Source of the DNA: Pteria penguin
Lineage: Eukaryota > Mollusca > Bivalvia > Pterioida > Pteriidae
Direction of reading: 5' to 3'
Assembly: GCA_035048485.1 (NCBI GenBank)
Contig: CM068583.1
Span: forward strand, 70,564,731-70,628,730
Length of the DNA: 64,000 nt
The notes beneath the pieces were generated by a model that saw only the letters and a program-made list of their open reading frames with translations, had not been told where the DNA came from and made no database searches. Both the position numbers and the translations under genes were made by a program. Below, piece by piece: positions 1 through 10,495 of the stretch. Position 1 is the stretch's first letter, and each line of letters starts with the position of its first letter.

Positions 1-211
1 TACATATGTAGTACTTTGTCAAAAGTAAGATAATGTTTTAAGCTTTATATTTGACACCTGGTCTTCCAAACGAGAAATTTTCAGTTATATTCATGTATTT
101 TTAAAAAAGTCTTTCATTTTCACTTCCTTTATCATCTGTCTGTATCTATACTGCTGCTTATATTGTTCTTTGTTTTAATGAAGATATTGCACATTACCGT
201 TATTGTTCCAG

Positions 212-247
212 GCGTTACCTACACGACAACGACCATCGCACCAGAAA
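212..247 (+). CDS. Thr-rich mini-exon of ShK/mucin-like gene (partial gene)
   Basis: A 36-nt segment is bounded by a TTCCAG acceptor and a perfect GTAAGT donor and is open in the phase 1-1 frame. It reads roughly VTYTTTTIAPE, a Thr-rich linker like the other linkers in this locus. The following ShK exon at 879 has the same entry phase, so the two can be joined in frame. The 5' part of the gene, including any signal peptide, is not visible and should lie to the left. The exon is inferred from splice signals, phase and composition only. Confidence 0.5.
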
Positions 248-321
248 GTAAGTTATAAGTCATTATACCAAATCAAATTATTATTATATCTATAAATATA
301 CATCAGCACATCTATAATATA

Positions 322-371
322 TATCTGTGTGTGCGTGTGTGTGTGTGTGTGTGTGTGGGGGGGGGGGGGGT
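322..371. repeat. (GT)n/(G)n microsatellite
   Basis: A TG dinucleotide run passes directly into about 13 consecutive G residues. It lies in the intron between the Thr-rich mini-exon and the first ShK exon. Confidence 0.9.
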
Positions 372-556
372 CTATGATGTTGTGTCCTGATGAAGGGGCA
401 AATTGTCATGAAAATATGACAACCTATATAATGTTTCAGTGCCGTCATTTCTTATACTTTTATATTTGACCTCTATTTCTGAAATGACTTGCAAAGATCT
501 TCTGTTGATCTGACAGTCTTGAATAGCGAATGTTGCTGAAATAATATACATATATA

Positions 557-822
557 AAGCCGGCGTGGCCTAATGGTATCGCACTCGCCTCCTGATCGTG
601 AGGCCGTGGTTTCGAGTCCCGCTCTGGTCATGCCGGTGTTCTTTCGGACGAGACAGTAAAAACCGAGGCCCCGTGTCGTGGTATGCATGGCACGTTAAAG
701 GTCATTCACTGCTTCGGGTGGGTTCGTTGCAAATTAAAGGTCAAAATTTGTATGATTCCGTCACCATATACGTGAAATATTCGTGGTGTGACATTAAACA
801 AAAACCACTCAATCAATATGTA
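557..822 (+). mobile_element. tRNA-derived SINE, family 1
   Basis: The 5' head (about 559-632) is tRNA-like, with an A-box-like TGGCCTAATGG and a B-box GGTTTCGAGTCCC. It is followed by a body containing GTAAAAACCGAGG and CATGGCACGTTAAA, and a 3' tail ending CAATCAAT. A second copy with the same head, body and tail order is present in inverse orientation at 60991-61248, which shows that this is a dispersed family. The acceptor stem does not fold as a mature tRNA, so a functional tRNA is unlikely. It sits in an intron just upstream of a ShK exon. Confidence 0.8.
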
Positions 823-878
823 TATATAATACAATATCAAAATACAGTATTTATGTATATATTTGTTTTCTTTCACAG

Positions 879-983
879 ATTGTGTTGATAAGCTTGAATG
901 TAAAAATTACGGCAAGGCCGCTTGTACTCAATATGAACCTTGGGCACGTGATAACTGTATGAATTACTGTGGATTCTGTATAG
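879..983 (+). CDS. ShK-domain exon 1
   Basis: A TTTCACAG acceptor and a G|GTAGGT donor bound a 105-nt phase 1-1 exon. The product is one ShK-type module with cysteine spacing C-x5-C-x7-C-x10-C-x3-C-x2-C, ending CMNYCGFC. ShK modules are small three-disulfide folds found in secreted invertebrate proteins, often at the ends of metalloproteases or mucins. Here nothing enzymatic is visible, so an extracellular structural or binding module is the safest reading. The symmetric phase makes the exon freely insertable or skippable. The domain call is firm; the function is unknown. Confidence 0.85.
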
Positions 984-1335
984 GTAGGTCATTGTATCCA
1001 CCCATCCACTGTATCATTGCAGACATCCTCTGCCGACAACCTCTGGATCATCGCCGACATCCAGATATAACTGTAATCTCGTAAATATCAATACATGTAT
1101 ACTATGTTGGAGGTGTTTTTCTTATGCAAAAGACCAAATTGTTCCGATTGTTCGGAACTCCCGCTCTGGGCTATATTAATCTCCCATTTTAAATGTTTAC
1201 ATTTGTCACAATGTTTTACTTATTTTTGACTTATTTCTCTTGTATGCTTTATGGTAAAATAGCTGGTATATTTATTTTATGTGTATGAATTCAGCAGATT
1301 TATGATGAAATTACCAATGTGGTGTCTTGTTTTAG

Positions 1336-1482
1336 GTAAACCAACACCCCCTCCAGCTTGTGAAGACAAGATCCCAAACTGCGCACAATACGACCGTTCA
1401 TCCTGTACTGACTCTAAATACAGAGCTTGGGCGGAGGAGAACTGCCGTGCTCATTGTGCTTTCTGTAGCGGAGGAAGTCCTG
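1336..1482 (+). CDS. ShK-domain exon 2
   Basis: A 147-nt exon begins after a TTTTAG acceptor and ends before a GTATGT donor, with phase 1 on both sides. A short Pro-rich lead (PTPPP) precedes a six-cysteine module with spacing C-x6-C-x7-C-x12-C-x3-C-x2-C, ending CRAHCAFC. It is a clear paralogue of the exon at 879-983 and can be spliced directly to it in frame. The module is followed by a Gly/Ser/Pro linker. It is probably extracellular, stabilised by three disulfides. Confidence 0.85.
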
Positions 1483-1730
1483 GTATGTTATATGTCACAC
1501 ACACGTGTATCATCTGACACAGACGCATTATAAATCATGACCATCAAGCACTGACCACGCAATCAAGGACAATAATATAGAATTATACAGAGCAGTGACG
1601 TTCATCAAGTTCTGTGCTTTGCTTTTGTAAATCATAGCGCCTGTCATTTATAAACTCAACGTTTATATATTTTACAGTTGATTGATTGTTTCATTGCTTA
1701 CGTTATTTTATGTGCATCTTTCAGCCGTTT

Positions 1731-1780
1731 TGTGGGTTATTGTGGGTTATTATGGGTTATTGTGGGTTATTGTGGGTTAA
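1731..1780. repeat. 10-bp tandem repeat (TGTGGGTTAT) x5
   Basis: Five consecutive 10-bp units, one with a single change, lie between the second ShK exon and the next candidate exon. The GGGTTA core resembles part of a telomeric unit, but the 10-bp period makes a telomeric origin unlikely. Confidence 0.85.
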
Positions 1781-1898
1781 CGTACATAAGTAAATATCGC
1801 AGATTTGAACACTCATGTTTTGTTTACAATCTGGAGTACTGATTTAATTCGATTGAATACAAAAATCTGATCGTTTTCCATCCCTCTTTTCTGCACAG

Positions 1899-2092
1899 AC
1901 GTGGAAGCCAGGATCTTGTCGCCATTTGTATCTGCATTTGTGTTGCTTTCATGGACTCCGAAGATAATTAAGAGGATGACTACTTATCAACTCATAGCTC
2001 TGTGTCGTATTGTGCGCAATAAACATTATGCTATTCGAACACTCTGTTGCTTGATGTTGCTTTTGTTGCTATACATGTTCACTACCCTATGA
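1899..2092 (+). CDS. candidate terminal exon with hydrophobic C-terminus
   Basis: A strong acceptor (pyrimidine tract followed by CTGCACAG) opens a phase-1 frame that runs to a TGA at 2090-2092. The reading frame ends in a Leu-rich hydrophobic tail (CCLMLLLLLYMFTTL), which could act as a membrane or GPI-anchor signal. An AATAAA occurs inside the frame near 2018 and another at about 2685. If it is used, the ShK transcript ends here; if it is skipped, splicing can continue in phase to 4033. No transcript evidence is available and the tail could be AT-rich noise. Confidence 0.35.
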
Positions 2093-2336
2093 AGACCTCG
2101 CGTATACGAGTATTTACAGTTAAATACTACACGTTCTAAAATTTGGACAAAATATTGCCTGGAGATTAAGTGGAGAAAAACATATAGAAATACATAGCCG
2201 GTGAGTATTTGGAAATGCTTTCGTTTCCTTCGGTATTTCAAATTTTATAAATCATCTTATATTTGTTTTTCAACTTTGTATTTCGCTTAAACAGATTTTG
2301 ATTAAAGTATTTTTAATATTCATTTATTGTCTTTAG

Positions 2337-2428
2337 ATTGGAGTTACCTACTCTTGTTTGCTAGTGCTGCGCGAAGAAGATCTAGACAGGCATTGGCCAG
2401 TCTAGTATTGTCTTTTACTTTTTTTTAA
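2337..2428 (+). CDS. alternative candidate terminal exon
   Basis: A TTGTCTTTAG acceptor is followed by a phase-1 frame of about 30 codons ending at TAA, with AATAAA at 2455-2460. The product contains a basic RRRSR stretch and ends in a hydrophobic segment (ALASLVLSFTFF), again compatible with a C-terminal anchor signal. It competes with the exon at 1899-2092 as the 3' end of the ShK transcript. It may be fortuitous. Confidence 0.25.
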
Positions 2429-2885
2429 ATAGATTGAATTTGCTTCAACATGACAATAAACAGATATTTCAATCGTGAACATGATATTGGTATCCTATGG
2501 CAGTATTAACACCTTGGCGATATTGTAGGTCATTTAGTACCGAGTCTACCACAAAGTGTCACTACCAGGTTTCCCTTCCCAACACCAGCTAGTAGCGGAG
2601 GTAATTCAACCTGCAGACAATTCATTCTTCATGTATTCAACGCTTCAACATTATTCATATGCCATGTAAACTGTTTTATTTCTTTAAGAAATAAACTGCG
2701 CCTCACTGTTTCATGTGTGTTGCTTTTTATTCATCATGTGATTTGCGCTGATGTCCATTGCTATCGACATGTTTATGCTTTATTTATGTATGTTTTTGTT
2801 TTTATTTTTCCTCTTTTTACATTCATCTCATTATAACATTAACGACTGTTTTATGTGTTTGTTGCATTTTATGTGTAGTCCATAA
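2429..2885. other. AT-rich non-coding DNA with poly(A)-type signals
   Basis: No exon with good splice sites is visible. AATAAA motifs occur at 2455-2460 and near 2685, the latter followed by GT-rich sequence. These are compatible with a 3' UTR of the upstream ShK transcript. Confidence 0.4.
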
Positions 2886-2889
2886 ATTA

Positions 2890-3400
2890 TGGTCCCGTAG
2901 AGGGTACTCAAAGTAGTAGCACTAAATGGAGAGTGTTCATTCCGTGGAGAGTACTCAGAGCAGTAGCACTTAGTTAGAATGTTCGTTCCCTAGAGAATAC
3001 ACAGTGTAGTAGCACTTAGTAAGAGAGTTCGTTCCGTAGAGAATACACAGAGCAGTAGCACTTAGTGAGAATGTTCGTTCCGTAGAGAATACACAGTGTA
3101 GTAGCACTTAGTGAAAGTGTTCGTTCCGTAGAAAGTACTCAAGGTAGTACCACTTAAAGAGAGTGTTCATTCCGTAGAGAGTACTCAGAGTACTAGCACT
3201 TAGCGAGAGTGTTAGTTCCGTATAGCGTACTCAGGGTAGTAGCACTTAGTGAGTGTGCTCGTTCCGCAGAGAATACACAGAGTGGTAGTACTTGGTGAGA
3301 ATGTTCGTACCGTAGAGAGTATTCAGAGTAGTTGCACTTAATGAGAGTATTCATTCCGTAGAGAATACACAGTGTAGTAGCACTTAGTGAAAATGTTAAC
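2890..3400. repeat. ~46-bp minisatellite
   Basis: About eleven diverged units are built around CGTTCCGTAGAGAATACACA and AGTAGCACTTAGTGAGA. Spacing between matched positions (for example 3030 and 3076) is 46 bp. The ORFs inside it are by-products of the repeat. Confidence 0.85.
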
Positions 3401-4032
3401 ATCGCTCAGGTAACCAAATCATTTGTACTCTGTGTTCGACTTGTATACCATAATTCTACAGTGTTTCATTGCTATACTTTACACTTAGGAATCACCTATG
3501 CCTTATAGGGTAAATGAGTTGATATCATACGAGGAGGGACAAGGGTACTTTACTAAGAATGGTTTAAATAAAAAGTCTGCAAAAAAATGAAATAAATAAA
3601 TTCCAACATATCTCTTACTCACCTGGTCCTGAACGGGAAATATGTTTATGCGATCCATTAAGATCCAGAAAGGTTACTGAATACTAATCAACAGGTATTC
3701 TATATTATAGGGAAAGGTTTTAATTGAATATTAAAGGAACGCTAATCCGATCTGTAAGACCGCTGAAATACTTCATATTGTAGATTACAATGTTCACGAA
3801 GAACAGAATCCGTTTCATACAAGACTTCCTATTCACCCCGCCTTTTTAATATCACATATTTAAACTTGTATAGTTCAGAAAAAAAAACCAAAATAAAAAA
3901 AAAACAAAAAAACAAAAAAAGAAAGTAAAAACCCGAAATACAAGTTTTTACGTCTTACGGCCCTGTTTGAGATAAGTAATGTAGATTTCTGATGATGATA
4001 AAGGGGATAGTAAATGTGTGGTATTTTTGTAG
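3401..4032. other. unassigned intronic or intergenic DNA
   Basis: AT-rich sequence with an A-rich homopolymer zone around 3880-3925. No gene, tandem array or signal-peptide exon was recognised here. Confidence 0.4.
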
Positions 4033-4074
4033 GATATGCAGTACCCAGTCTTCCCGGAAAGCGAGAGGTACCAT
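4033..4074 (+). CDS. candidate mini-exon, phase 1-1
   Basis: A TTTTTGTAG acceptor and a perfect GTAAGT donor enclose 42 nt open in phase 1-1, reading about YAVPSLPGKREVP. It joins in frame to the Thr-rich exon at 4268 and could follow the exon at 1336-1482. The Pro/Gly composition matches the other linker exons. It is short, so the call rests on splice signals and phase. Confidence 0.45.
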
Positions 4075-4267
4075 GTAAGTATATACTCAATGTATGTTAA
4101 ACTCATACGGCAACTGTATATGTGGTGAGATAGAAAAGTTTGAAGTCATAGTAGAACGGCCTATGTAGCCCATGCAAGTTGGCAAGTGATAAAATTTTAA
4201 ATTGTAAAACCGCCACTGCAACATGTATATATGTACCACATTGACATTGTAGCAAAACGGCAGATAG

Positions 4268-4452
4268 CTCTACCACCAGGAGTTGATGCGTCAGGTGGTG
4301 GTCCTGTCTCCTATAAACCACCTGGCACGAAACCCCCTCCGCCAACCACTACCACTACCACGACAACCACCACCACCACTACCATGGCACCAACGACGAC
4401 CACCACAGAGGCACCAACTACCACGGAAGCTCCCTCGACCACCACCACCGAG
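4268..4452 (+). CDS. Thr-rich mucin-like exon
   Basis: The frame begins LPPGVDASGGG and passes through KPPGTKPPPP into long Thr runs broken by MAP, EAP and EAPS. This is a typical dense O-glycosylation region of a secreted mucin-like protein. The acceptor is probably GATAG at 4267, giving phase-1 entry. The donor GAG|GTAACA at 4453 is weak but leaves phase 0, exactly what the next exon at 6201 requires, and the Thr/Pro pattern continues across the junction. An upstream CAG at 4263 is an alternative acceptor but does not keep the phase. Confidence 0.6.
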
Positions 4453-5540
4453 GTAACAAGTCACAGGAACAATGGGGTCCCCTTTGAGTTTAACATAATG
4501 CCCCTTTTCCGTAATGAGAAGAGGTCCAAAACATTCCGAATGTATTATTGGGTATGGCTTTGATTTTACCATAATTGATAATGCATATGTTCACAGGCCA
4601 GAAGGCTGATGATTGTATTGATCATTTTTTCTCAGGCTCATGGTCTCGTGTATTTTGGGAGAAGTTGTTTTGTGTTCGCTTTGGTATAATGATGAAGCGC
4701 AGCTACTCGCATGGAAATAGCAATAAACGGATAAAACAAGAAGAAAAGGCATGGTTTCCATTTAGTTTATGAAAAGTAAAACTTGCGAGTGCGCAATATT
4801 TCTGCTCAGTTTATTTTTTTTTTGTAAACTTCATAACTTCTCCCTTAAAAGTGACTCGCGTTAGGTTTAAGGCGGGATTTATTGTATTCGTTCTTATACG
4901 ACGAGTAGTCAGTTGATTTCTTCCTTTTGTTGTCGTGGCTGATACTGTTTATTCCTAACCTTCTGGGCTATAAGTTATGTTGCTTCAAGTAATGGTAATC
5001 GAGGTGGGTACTTCATCTAAACGGGTACTTCGCCGAAATGACTTCTACCTACAGAGAGTGAAAAGTTTTATGAATTCTCGGTACTGCCAGCTAAACGATG
5101 GTATGCATCAATATATTTCTCGTATATGACTAATATCATCGTAAATATATGAATATCAGCATATATTTACAATGCTAGTCTAATTCCTTCGATGAACCGT
5201 GCTAAACAGATTCGGTTCATCAGCCCATGAACTTGAGTCATGGAAGTAGTACCCGGCGTATGGCAAATGACATGCGTAGTAATATAATATTTTAATTTTT
5301 CTCGCATTATTGAATTAATTAAATATAAGAATTTTAATAGCGAAATTAATGCATCTGTTAATTTTGAGCAATTAAAGAAATTCTCTGGACAGATAAAGTG
5401 TTTTAGCATTCTAGACACGCACTATATTGCGTGGCGGAAGTATTTTTCCACCTCAGGAAAAATTCGGTCCTTGCCAGTTTGATAACGGGGAATTTGATAT
5501 TTTGTTTTCAAAAAAGAACCTTTTAAAATGCATTGTAAAT
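4453..5540. other. unassigned intronic DNA
   Basis: No domain-bearing ORF and no clear tandem array is visible. The short frames here (for example on the minus strand near 5167-5418) show no recognisable composition or motif. Confidence 0.4.
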
Positions 5541-5542
5541 AT

Positions 5543-5702
5543 AAGGAATGATTTTCTTTTTTCCTCTAGGTTCATTGGGAATGGACTTGGGTGAGAAACA
5601 AACAAATCATTCGAGAACCGCTTCGCGGTTCACATGATTTGTTTGTTTCTCATTCAAGTTCATTTCCCATGAACCTAGAAAAAAAGACAGTCATTCCTTA
5701 AA
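5543..5702. mobile_element. fold-back (hairpin) element
   Basis: Two near-complementary arms of about 70 nt meet at a GC-rich centre, GAACCGCTTCGCGGTTC (about 5616-5632). Each arm contains AACAAACAAATCAT and GTTCAT plus CCTAG-type ends. The layout is that of a fold-back MITE without coding capacity. It lies in the intron between the Thr-rich exons at 4268 and 6201. Confidence 0.75.
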
Positions 5703-5740
5703 TGAATTCACTGGAGAAACCTATATAGACGAAATGCCCT

Positions 5741-5961
5741 GGGTCCGGCGCCATAAACTGAGAATATACTTAAGTCAAAATTTTATACTCCTCTGTTCAT
5801 CAATCAATTAATAACTGGGATTTGGATTTTGTTTAGTTTTATTCTGTTGATAAATAGAATTAAATCACTTTGCACGAGAATTTATCTGAACGTTTGATAA
5901 TGGAAAAAATTAAAATGAAATATTTGACTTAAGTATATTCTCAGTTTATGGCGCCGGACCC
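5741..5961. mobile_element. MITE with ~37-bp terminal inverted repeats
   Basis: The left end GGGTCCGGCGCCATAAACTG continues as AGAATATACTTAAGTCAAA. It is matched in reverse complement by the right end, which runs to GGCGCCGGACCC at 5961. The interior of about 150 bp is AT-rich and non-coding. A target duplication is not obvious. The transposase family is unknown. Confidence 0.75.
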
Positions 5962-6200
5962 TGAAATATATTCTCACTTTAGGCAACAATCGTAGTAAAA
6001 TAAGATTTTTTTCTTAACTGAAGATAAATCCCGAGGGATATATCCTATGTAAAGGCACTTGTCTCCATCATCATTGTATTATAAATTAACTCCATTAATA
6101 ATAAAATTCCGTTCTCAGAAAAATCAAAGCATCACCTTGATCAAGTTTGTTATCTTGTTATCGTTCGTCTCACTGTACAGCTATGTCTTTACGCTTGCAG

Positions 6201-6333
6201 GCCCCAACAACAACACCTGAACCGACAACAACACCTGAACCGACAACTACCACCACAACTCCCGCTCCAACTACTAAACCACCAAAGAAAGAGTGCCACT
6301 ACCCATTACCTCCTGGATCAGAACCCATCGACT
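6201..6333 (+). CDS. Thr/Pro-rich exon with Cys-containing C-terminal motif
   Basis: A GCTTGCAG acceptor opens at phase 0 and a T|GTGAGT donor leaves phase 1. The product is a TTTPEP/TTTTP mucin-like stretch followed by KKECHYPLPPGSEPID. The LPPG motif echoes the start of the exon at 4268, which suggests duplicated linker units. The phase change 0 to 1 fits both neighbours. It is presumably a secreted, O-glycosylated linker. Confidence 0.7.
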
Positions 6334-6504
6334 GTGAGTAGTTCTCACTGAATGCATAAGAAAGCTTCATTCAGGATCATGTATCATCATATCGAAAAGC
6401 AATGAAATTTTCTACAAAAAAGTACGAAAAAAAAAGAAAGCATTCTTCATGTAGGATATTGCCATTTTCCAAGCGTCTTCACATTTCGAAACCCAAGCAT
6501 TTCC

Positions 6505-6880
6505 TTAATGGTATCGTTATACCCAGGTGTTCATAATAATGGCATTGGTGTCATGTTATCGTTATACCCAGGTGTTCATAAAAACGACATTGGTGTCATG
6601 GTATCGTTATACCCAGGTATTCATAATAACGATATTGGTATCATTTTATCGCTATACCCAGGTGTTCATAAAAACGACATTGGTGTCATGTTATCGCTAT
6701 ACCCAGGTGTTCATAAAAACGACATTGGTGTCATGTTATCGTTATACCCAGGTGTTCATAATAACGACATTGGTGTCATGGTATCGTTATACCAAGGTGG
6801 TCATAATAAGGTATTGGTGTCATATTATCGTTATACCCAGGCCTTCATAATAACGACATTGGTGTCATGGTATCGCTGTA
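6505..6880. repeat. 45-bp minisatellite
   Basis: About eight units contain TATACCCAGGTGTTCATAA and ACGACATTGGTGTCATG. The unit is a multiple of three, so several frames stay open by chance. It is intronic between exons 6201-6333 and 9022-9060. Confidence 0.9.
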
Positions 6881-7146
6881 GATAGTTTTCGAATTTTACT
6901 GGAATTATTTTCTTTGTCTATTATTTTGAAGGTGAAGGTGGAGTTTTTGCATAGTATCCAGGCCGGTTTTTTTTCTAATGTTTGTTTGAGAAACCTGTCT
7001 ATTTTTCACTCCTTTGACATCTTACTACTGTTCAATAGTTTAGATATTGTACAGGAATTGCAAAATTTCAAGAAACATCATTAGTTTGGAGTAATCCCTT
7101 ACATATATCCGTTAATTTATGTACAAATATTATGATGACTTTCATG

Positions 7147-8985
7147 TTACGATATCGCTATCCCCAGGCGTTATTGTCATGATGGAGTTGATGCCGTGAT
7201 ATCGCCATCATCAGGCGTTATTGTCATGATGGCATTGATGTCATTAAATCGCTAGCCCCATGCGTTATTGTCATGATGGAGTTAATGTCGTGATATCGCT
7301 ATCCCCAGGCGTTATTGTCATGATGGCGTTATTGTCGTGATGTCGCCATCATCAGGCGTTATTGTCATGATGGCATTGATGTCATTTTATGTTATACCTT
7401 AGTCGTTGATGCCATGATGGTGTTGATGTAATTTTATGTTATATACCTTAGTCGTTGATGCCATGATGGTGTTGATGTCATTTTATGTTATACTCTAGTC
7501 GTTGATGCCATGATGGTGATGTAATTTTATGTTATATACCCTAGTCGTTGATGCCATGATGGTGTTGAGGTCATATTATGTTATACCCTAGTCGTTGATG
7601 CCATGATGGTGTTGATGTCATTTTATGTTATACTCTAGTCGTTGATGCCATGATGGTGTTGATGTCATTTTATGTTATACCCTAATCGTTGATGCCATGA
7701 TGGTGTTGATGTCATTTTATGTTATATCCCAGTCGTTGATGTCATGTTGGTGTTGATGTCATTTTATGTTATACCCTAGTCGTTGATGCCATGATGGAGT
7801 TGATGCCATGATGATGTTGATGTCATTTTATGTTATATCGCAGTCGTTGATGCCATGATGGTGTTGATGTCATTTTATGTTATACCCTAGTCGTTGATGT
7901 CATGATGGAGTTGATGCCATGATGGTGTTGATGTCATTTTATGTTATATCGCAGTCGTTGATGCCATGATGGTGTTGATGTCATTTTATGTTATACCCTA
8001 ATCGTTGATGCCATGATGGTGTTGATGTCATTTAATGTTATACCCTAGTCGTTGATGCCATGATGGTGTTGATGTCATTTTATGTAATACCATAGTCGTT
8101 GATGTCATGATGGCTTTGATGTCATTTTATGTTATACCCTAGTCATTGATGCCATGATGGTGTTGATGTCATTTTATGTTATACCCTAGTCGTTGATGTC
8201 ATGATGGTGTTGATGTCATTTTATGTTATACCTTAGTCGTTGATGTCATGATGGTGTTGATGTCATTTTATGTTATACAGTAGTCGTTGATGTCATGATG
8301 GTGTTGATGCCATTTTATGTTATACCTTAGTCGTTGATGTCATTTTATGTTATAACCCAGTCGTTGATGTCATGATGGTGTTGATGTTATTTTATGTTAT
8401 ACCCTAGTCGTTGATGTCATGATGGTGTTAATGTCATTTTATGCTATACCCTAGTCGTTGATGCCATGATGGTGTTGATGCCATGTTGATATTGAGGTCA
8501 TTTTATGCAATACCCTAGTCGTTGATGCCATGATGGTGTTGATGTGATGTTGTGTTATACCCTAGTCGTTGATGTCATGATGGTGTTGATGTCATTTTAT
8601 GTTATACCCTGGTCGTTGATGTCATGATGGTGCCGATGTCATTTATTGAATGTTATACCCTAGTCGTTGATGTCATGATGGAGTTGATGTCATGATGGTG
8701 TTGATGTCATTTTATGTTATATCCCAGTCGTTGATGTCATGATGGTGTTAATGTCATTTTATGTTATACCCTAGTCGTTGATGCCATGATGGTGTTAATG
8801 TCATTTTATGTCATACCCTAGTCATTGATGTCATGATGGTGTTGATGCCATGTTGGTATTGATGTCATTTTATGTTATACCCTAATCATTGATGCTATGA
8901 TGGTGTTGATGTCATTTAATGTTATATCCTAGTCGTTGATGTCATGATGGTGTTGATGTCATGATGGTGTTGATGTCATTTATTT
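7147..8985. repeat. 47-bp minisatellite (~38 units)
   Basis: Units carry AGTCGTTGATGCCATGATGG, TGTTGATGTCATTTTATG and TTATACCC. Matched positions 8161 and 8208 give a 47-bp period. A diverged leading section (7147-7380) has CCAGGCGTTATTGTCATGA. Some units carry internal small duplications. The array fills most of the intron before the exon at 9022. Confidence 0.9.
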
Positions 8986-9021
8986 TTATAGTATTTTAAA
9001 ATTGTTTTATATATTTCGTAG

Positions 9022-9060
9022 ATCCTAATCCAAGCTATGGTCATCCCAGTGGACCAGACT
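9022..9060 (+). CDS. Pro/Ser-rich mini-exon
   Basis: A TTTCGTAG acceptor and a T|GTGAGT donor bound 39 nt, phase 1-1, reading PNPSYGHPSGPD. It joins in frame to 6333 upstream and 9347 downstream, forming a Tyr codon and a Cys codon across the junctions. It is a small linker exon. Confidence 0.6.
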
Positions 9061-9346
9061 GTGAGTATACATATAGCCTGTTTATCAATGTTCCTATCCG
9101 TGTCTTTCAATATATACAGATATACGAATGTCAGTAAACTACGTCTGAACCTTTGTAAATAGACATGTCGACTGTAAATGGTGCACATTTAACCTAATTC
9201 AAATATATAAATATTTAGATTTTAAAAGGTTATTGACAAAATTGATATGAAAATCAATACTTAAATGTGTTATTGAATATTAGAAAGTATGCCCGCCCTC
9301 GGTTTTTGAACAAAATCGGATCATAAAAACACTGTATTCGTTTCAG

Positions 9347-9382
9347 GTGAAACGAAACCGACAGAGAAGCCACCAGAGACAA
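9347..9382 (+). CDS. Thr/Pro/Glu-rich mini-exon
   Basis: A CGTTTCAG acceptor and a perfect GTAAGT donor enclose 36 nt, phase 1-1, reading ETKPTEKPPET. The junction with the exon ending at 9060 creates a cysteine codon. The composition is mucin-linker-like. Confidence 0.6.
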
Positions 9383-9571
9383 GTAAGTATGTTATACATT
9401 GTGACGGCATTTTGACGGCATTTTAACGGCATTATAACGGCATTGTGACAGAATTATGTAAACTCAACATCTGGACATGTTCTACGTCTCTAAATCTGAC
9501 CAATGACGTATTGCTGCACAGTACTTAATAAATTTCAACTCATTATTAATTACGAGTTTTTGTCTTAATAG

Positions 9572-9634
9572 CGCTTGCTCCTGCAACAACAATGGCCCCT
9601 GTATCAGCTCCTACCACTGAAATGCCAGGAACAA
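9572..9634 (+). CDS. Thr/Pro/Ala-rich mini-exon
   Basis: A TCTTAATAG acceptor and a perfect GTAAGT donor enclose 63 nt, phase 1-1. The product is LAPATTMAPVSAPTTEMPGT, a typical O-glycosylated linker. It joins in frame to its neighbours at 9382 and 10031. Confidence 0.65.
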
Positions 9635-10030
9635 GTAAGTCATGCCTACCACATCCCTTCATGAGGTGTAATGATCATTATACTGGTAACTGTTGCCGGT
9701 AAAACACCAGTCGTAATATCAGATATAACAGTCGATACACCTGTAAAGGGCAGGTAATTTACAGTTTCAAATTAACGACTTATAATGGTGAAAAAGTTTA
9801 TGCCGCCACCCATCAGATTAAGAAGTGATGTGCCTATCAAAGGTTATCAGACGATATATGACTAAATCACCCTAATACAAGGTTAACGACTGATGTCGAA
9901 GGTGATCTAGTCATCCCAATATCAAATAAACCAGTTGTGAACCGTGACTTTCCTTTTAGATATAATGTGGGTACATTGTAGTCGAAATTACATATACAGG
10001 TACAAATGTACTTTTTCTGTAACATTTCAG

Positions 10031-10495
10031 ATTCTACTACTGACAGTACTACAGATAGAAATAACACAAGTACGGACATAGTACCAACAGATAATATGAC
10101 TACTGCAGTACCCAACACTTCAGCCCAGCCTATTGACACAAATCAAACCACCACAGACAATACTACAGATATCAATACTACAATGGGTCCTACTGACATG
10201 CCAGTCTCTACAATGGGTCCTACTGACATGCCAGTCTCTACAATGGGATCTACTGATATGCCAATCTCTACAATGGGTCCTACTGACATGCCAGTCTCTA
10301 CAATGGGTCCTACCGACTCTTCCCTATCTACAATGGGTCCTACTAGCGGTGTTGATACAACACCAAATGTGGGCAATACAGATTCTTCTGCCACACCTAG
10401 TGTCACTGATAGCCCTACCACTGATGGTACAGACTCGAATGGCACTACAATAGATATAATACCATGTGGCAGTGAGCCTGGAAAATGTACCCCAG
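10031..10495 (+). CDS. large mucin-like exon with 10-residue repeats
   Basis: A CATTTCAG acceptor opens a 465-nt phase 1-1 exon closed by a CCCAG|GTAAGT donor. The N-terminal part is Asp/Thr/Asn-rich with several N-glycosylation sequons. The middle has about six copies of a 10-residue unit, MGPTDMPVST. The end is PCGSEPGKCTP, a short two-cysteine motif. The product is a densely glycosylated extracellular segment. The last 37 nt and the donor have been amplified into the adjacent 44-bp intronic array, so the true exon end is the first of ten look-alike donors. The first donor is chosen because later ones would shift the frame and soon stop. Confidence 0.8.
10180..10345 (+). repeat. 30-bp coding repeat (10 aa)
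   Basis: Six units of ACAATGGGTCCTACTGACAT plus 10 nt encode MGPTDMPVST with small changes (GS for GP, SSL for MPV in later units). The 30-bp length keeps the reading frame. It is a candidate length polymorphism inside the mucin exon. Confidence 0.9.

Noticed and set aside
559..632. Functional tRNA gene
   Set aside because: The acceptor stem does not pair, and the sequence continues into a SINE body shared with 60991-61248.
1731..1780. Interstitial telomeric repeat
   Set aside because: The unit is 10 bp (TGTGGGTTAT), not the 6-bp TTAGGG repeat, and has only five copies.
2752..2886. ATG followed by a very hydrophobic frame as the missing signal-peptide exon
   Set aside because: Phe/Leu runs reflect TTT/TTA-rich DNA, there is no good donor in phase 1, and the frame runs to a stop.
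4291..4572. Gly-rich minus-strand ORF opposite the Thr-rich exon
   Set aside because: It is the complement of ACC codon runs; the plus-strand frame has the splice sites and matches neighbouring exons.
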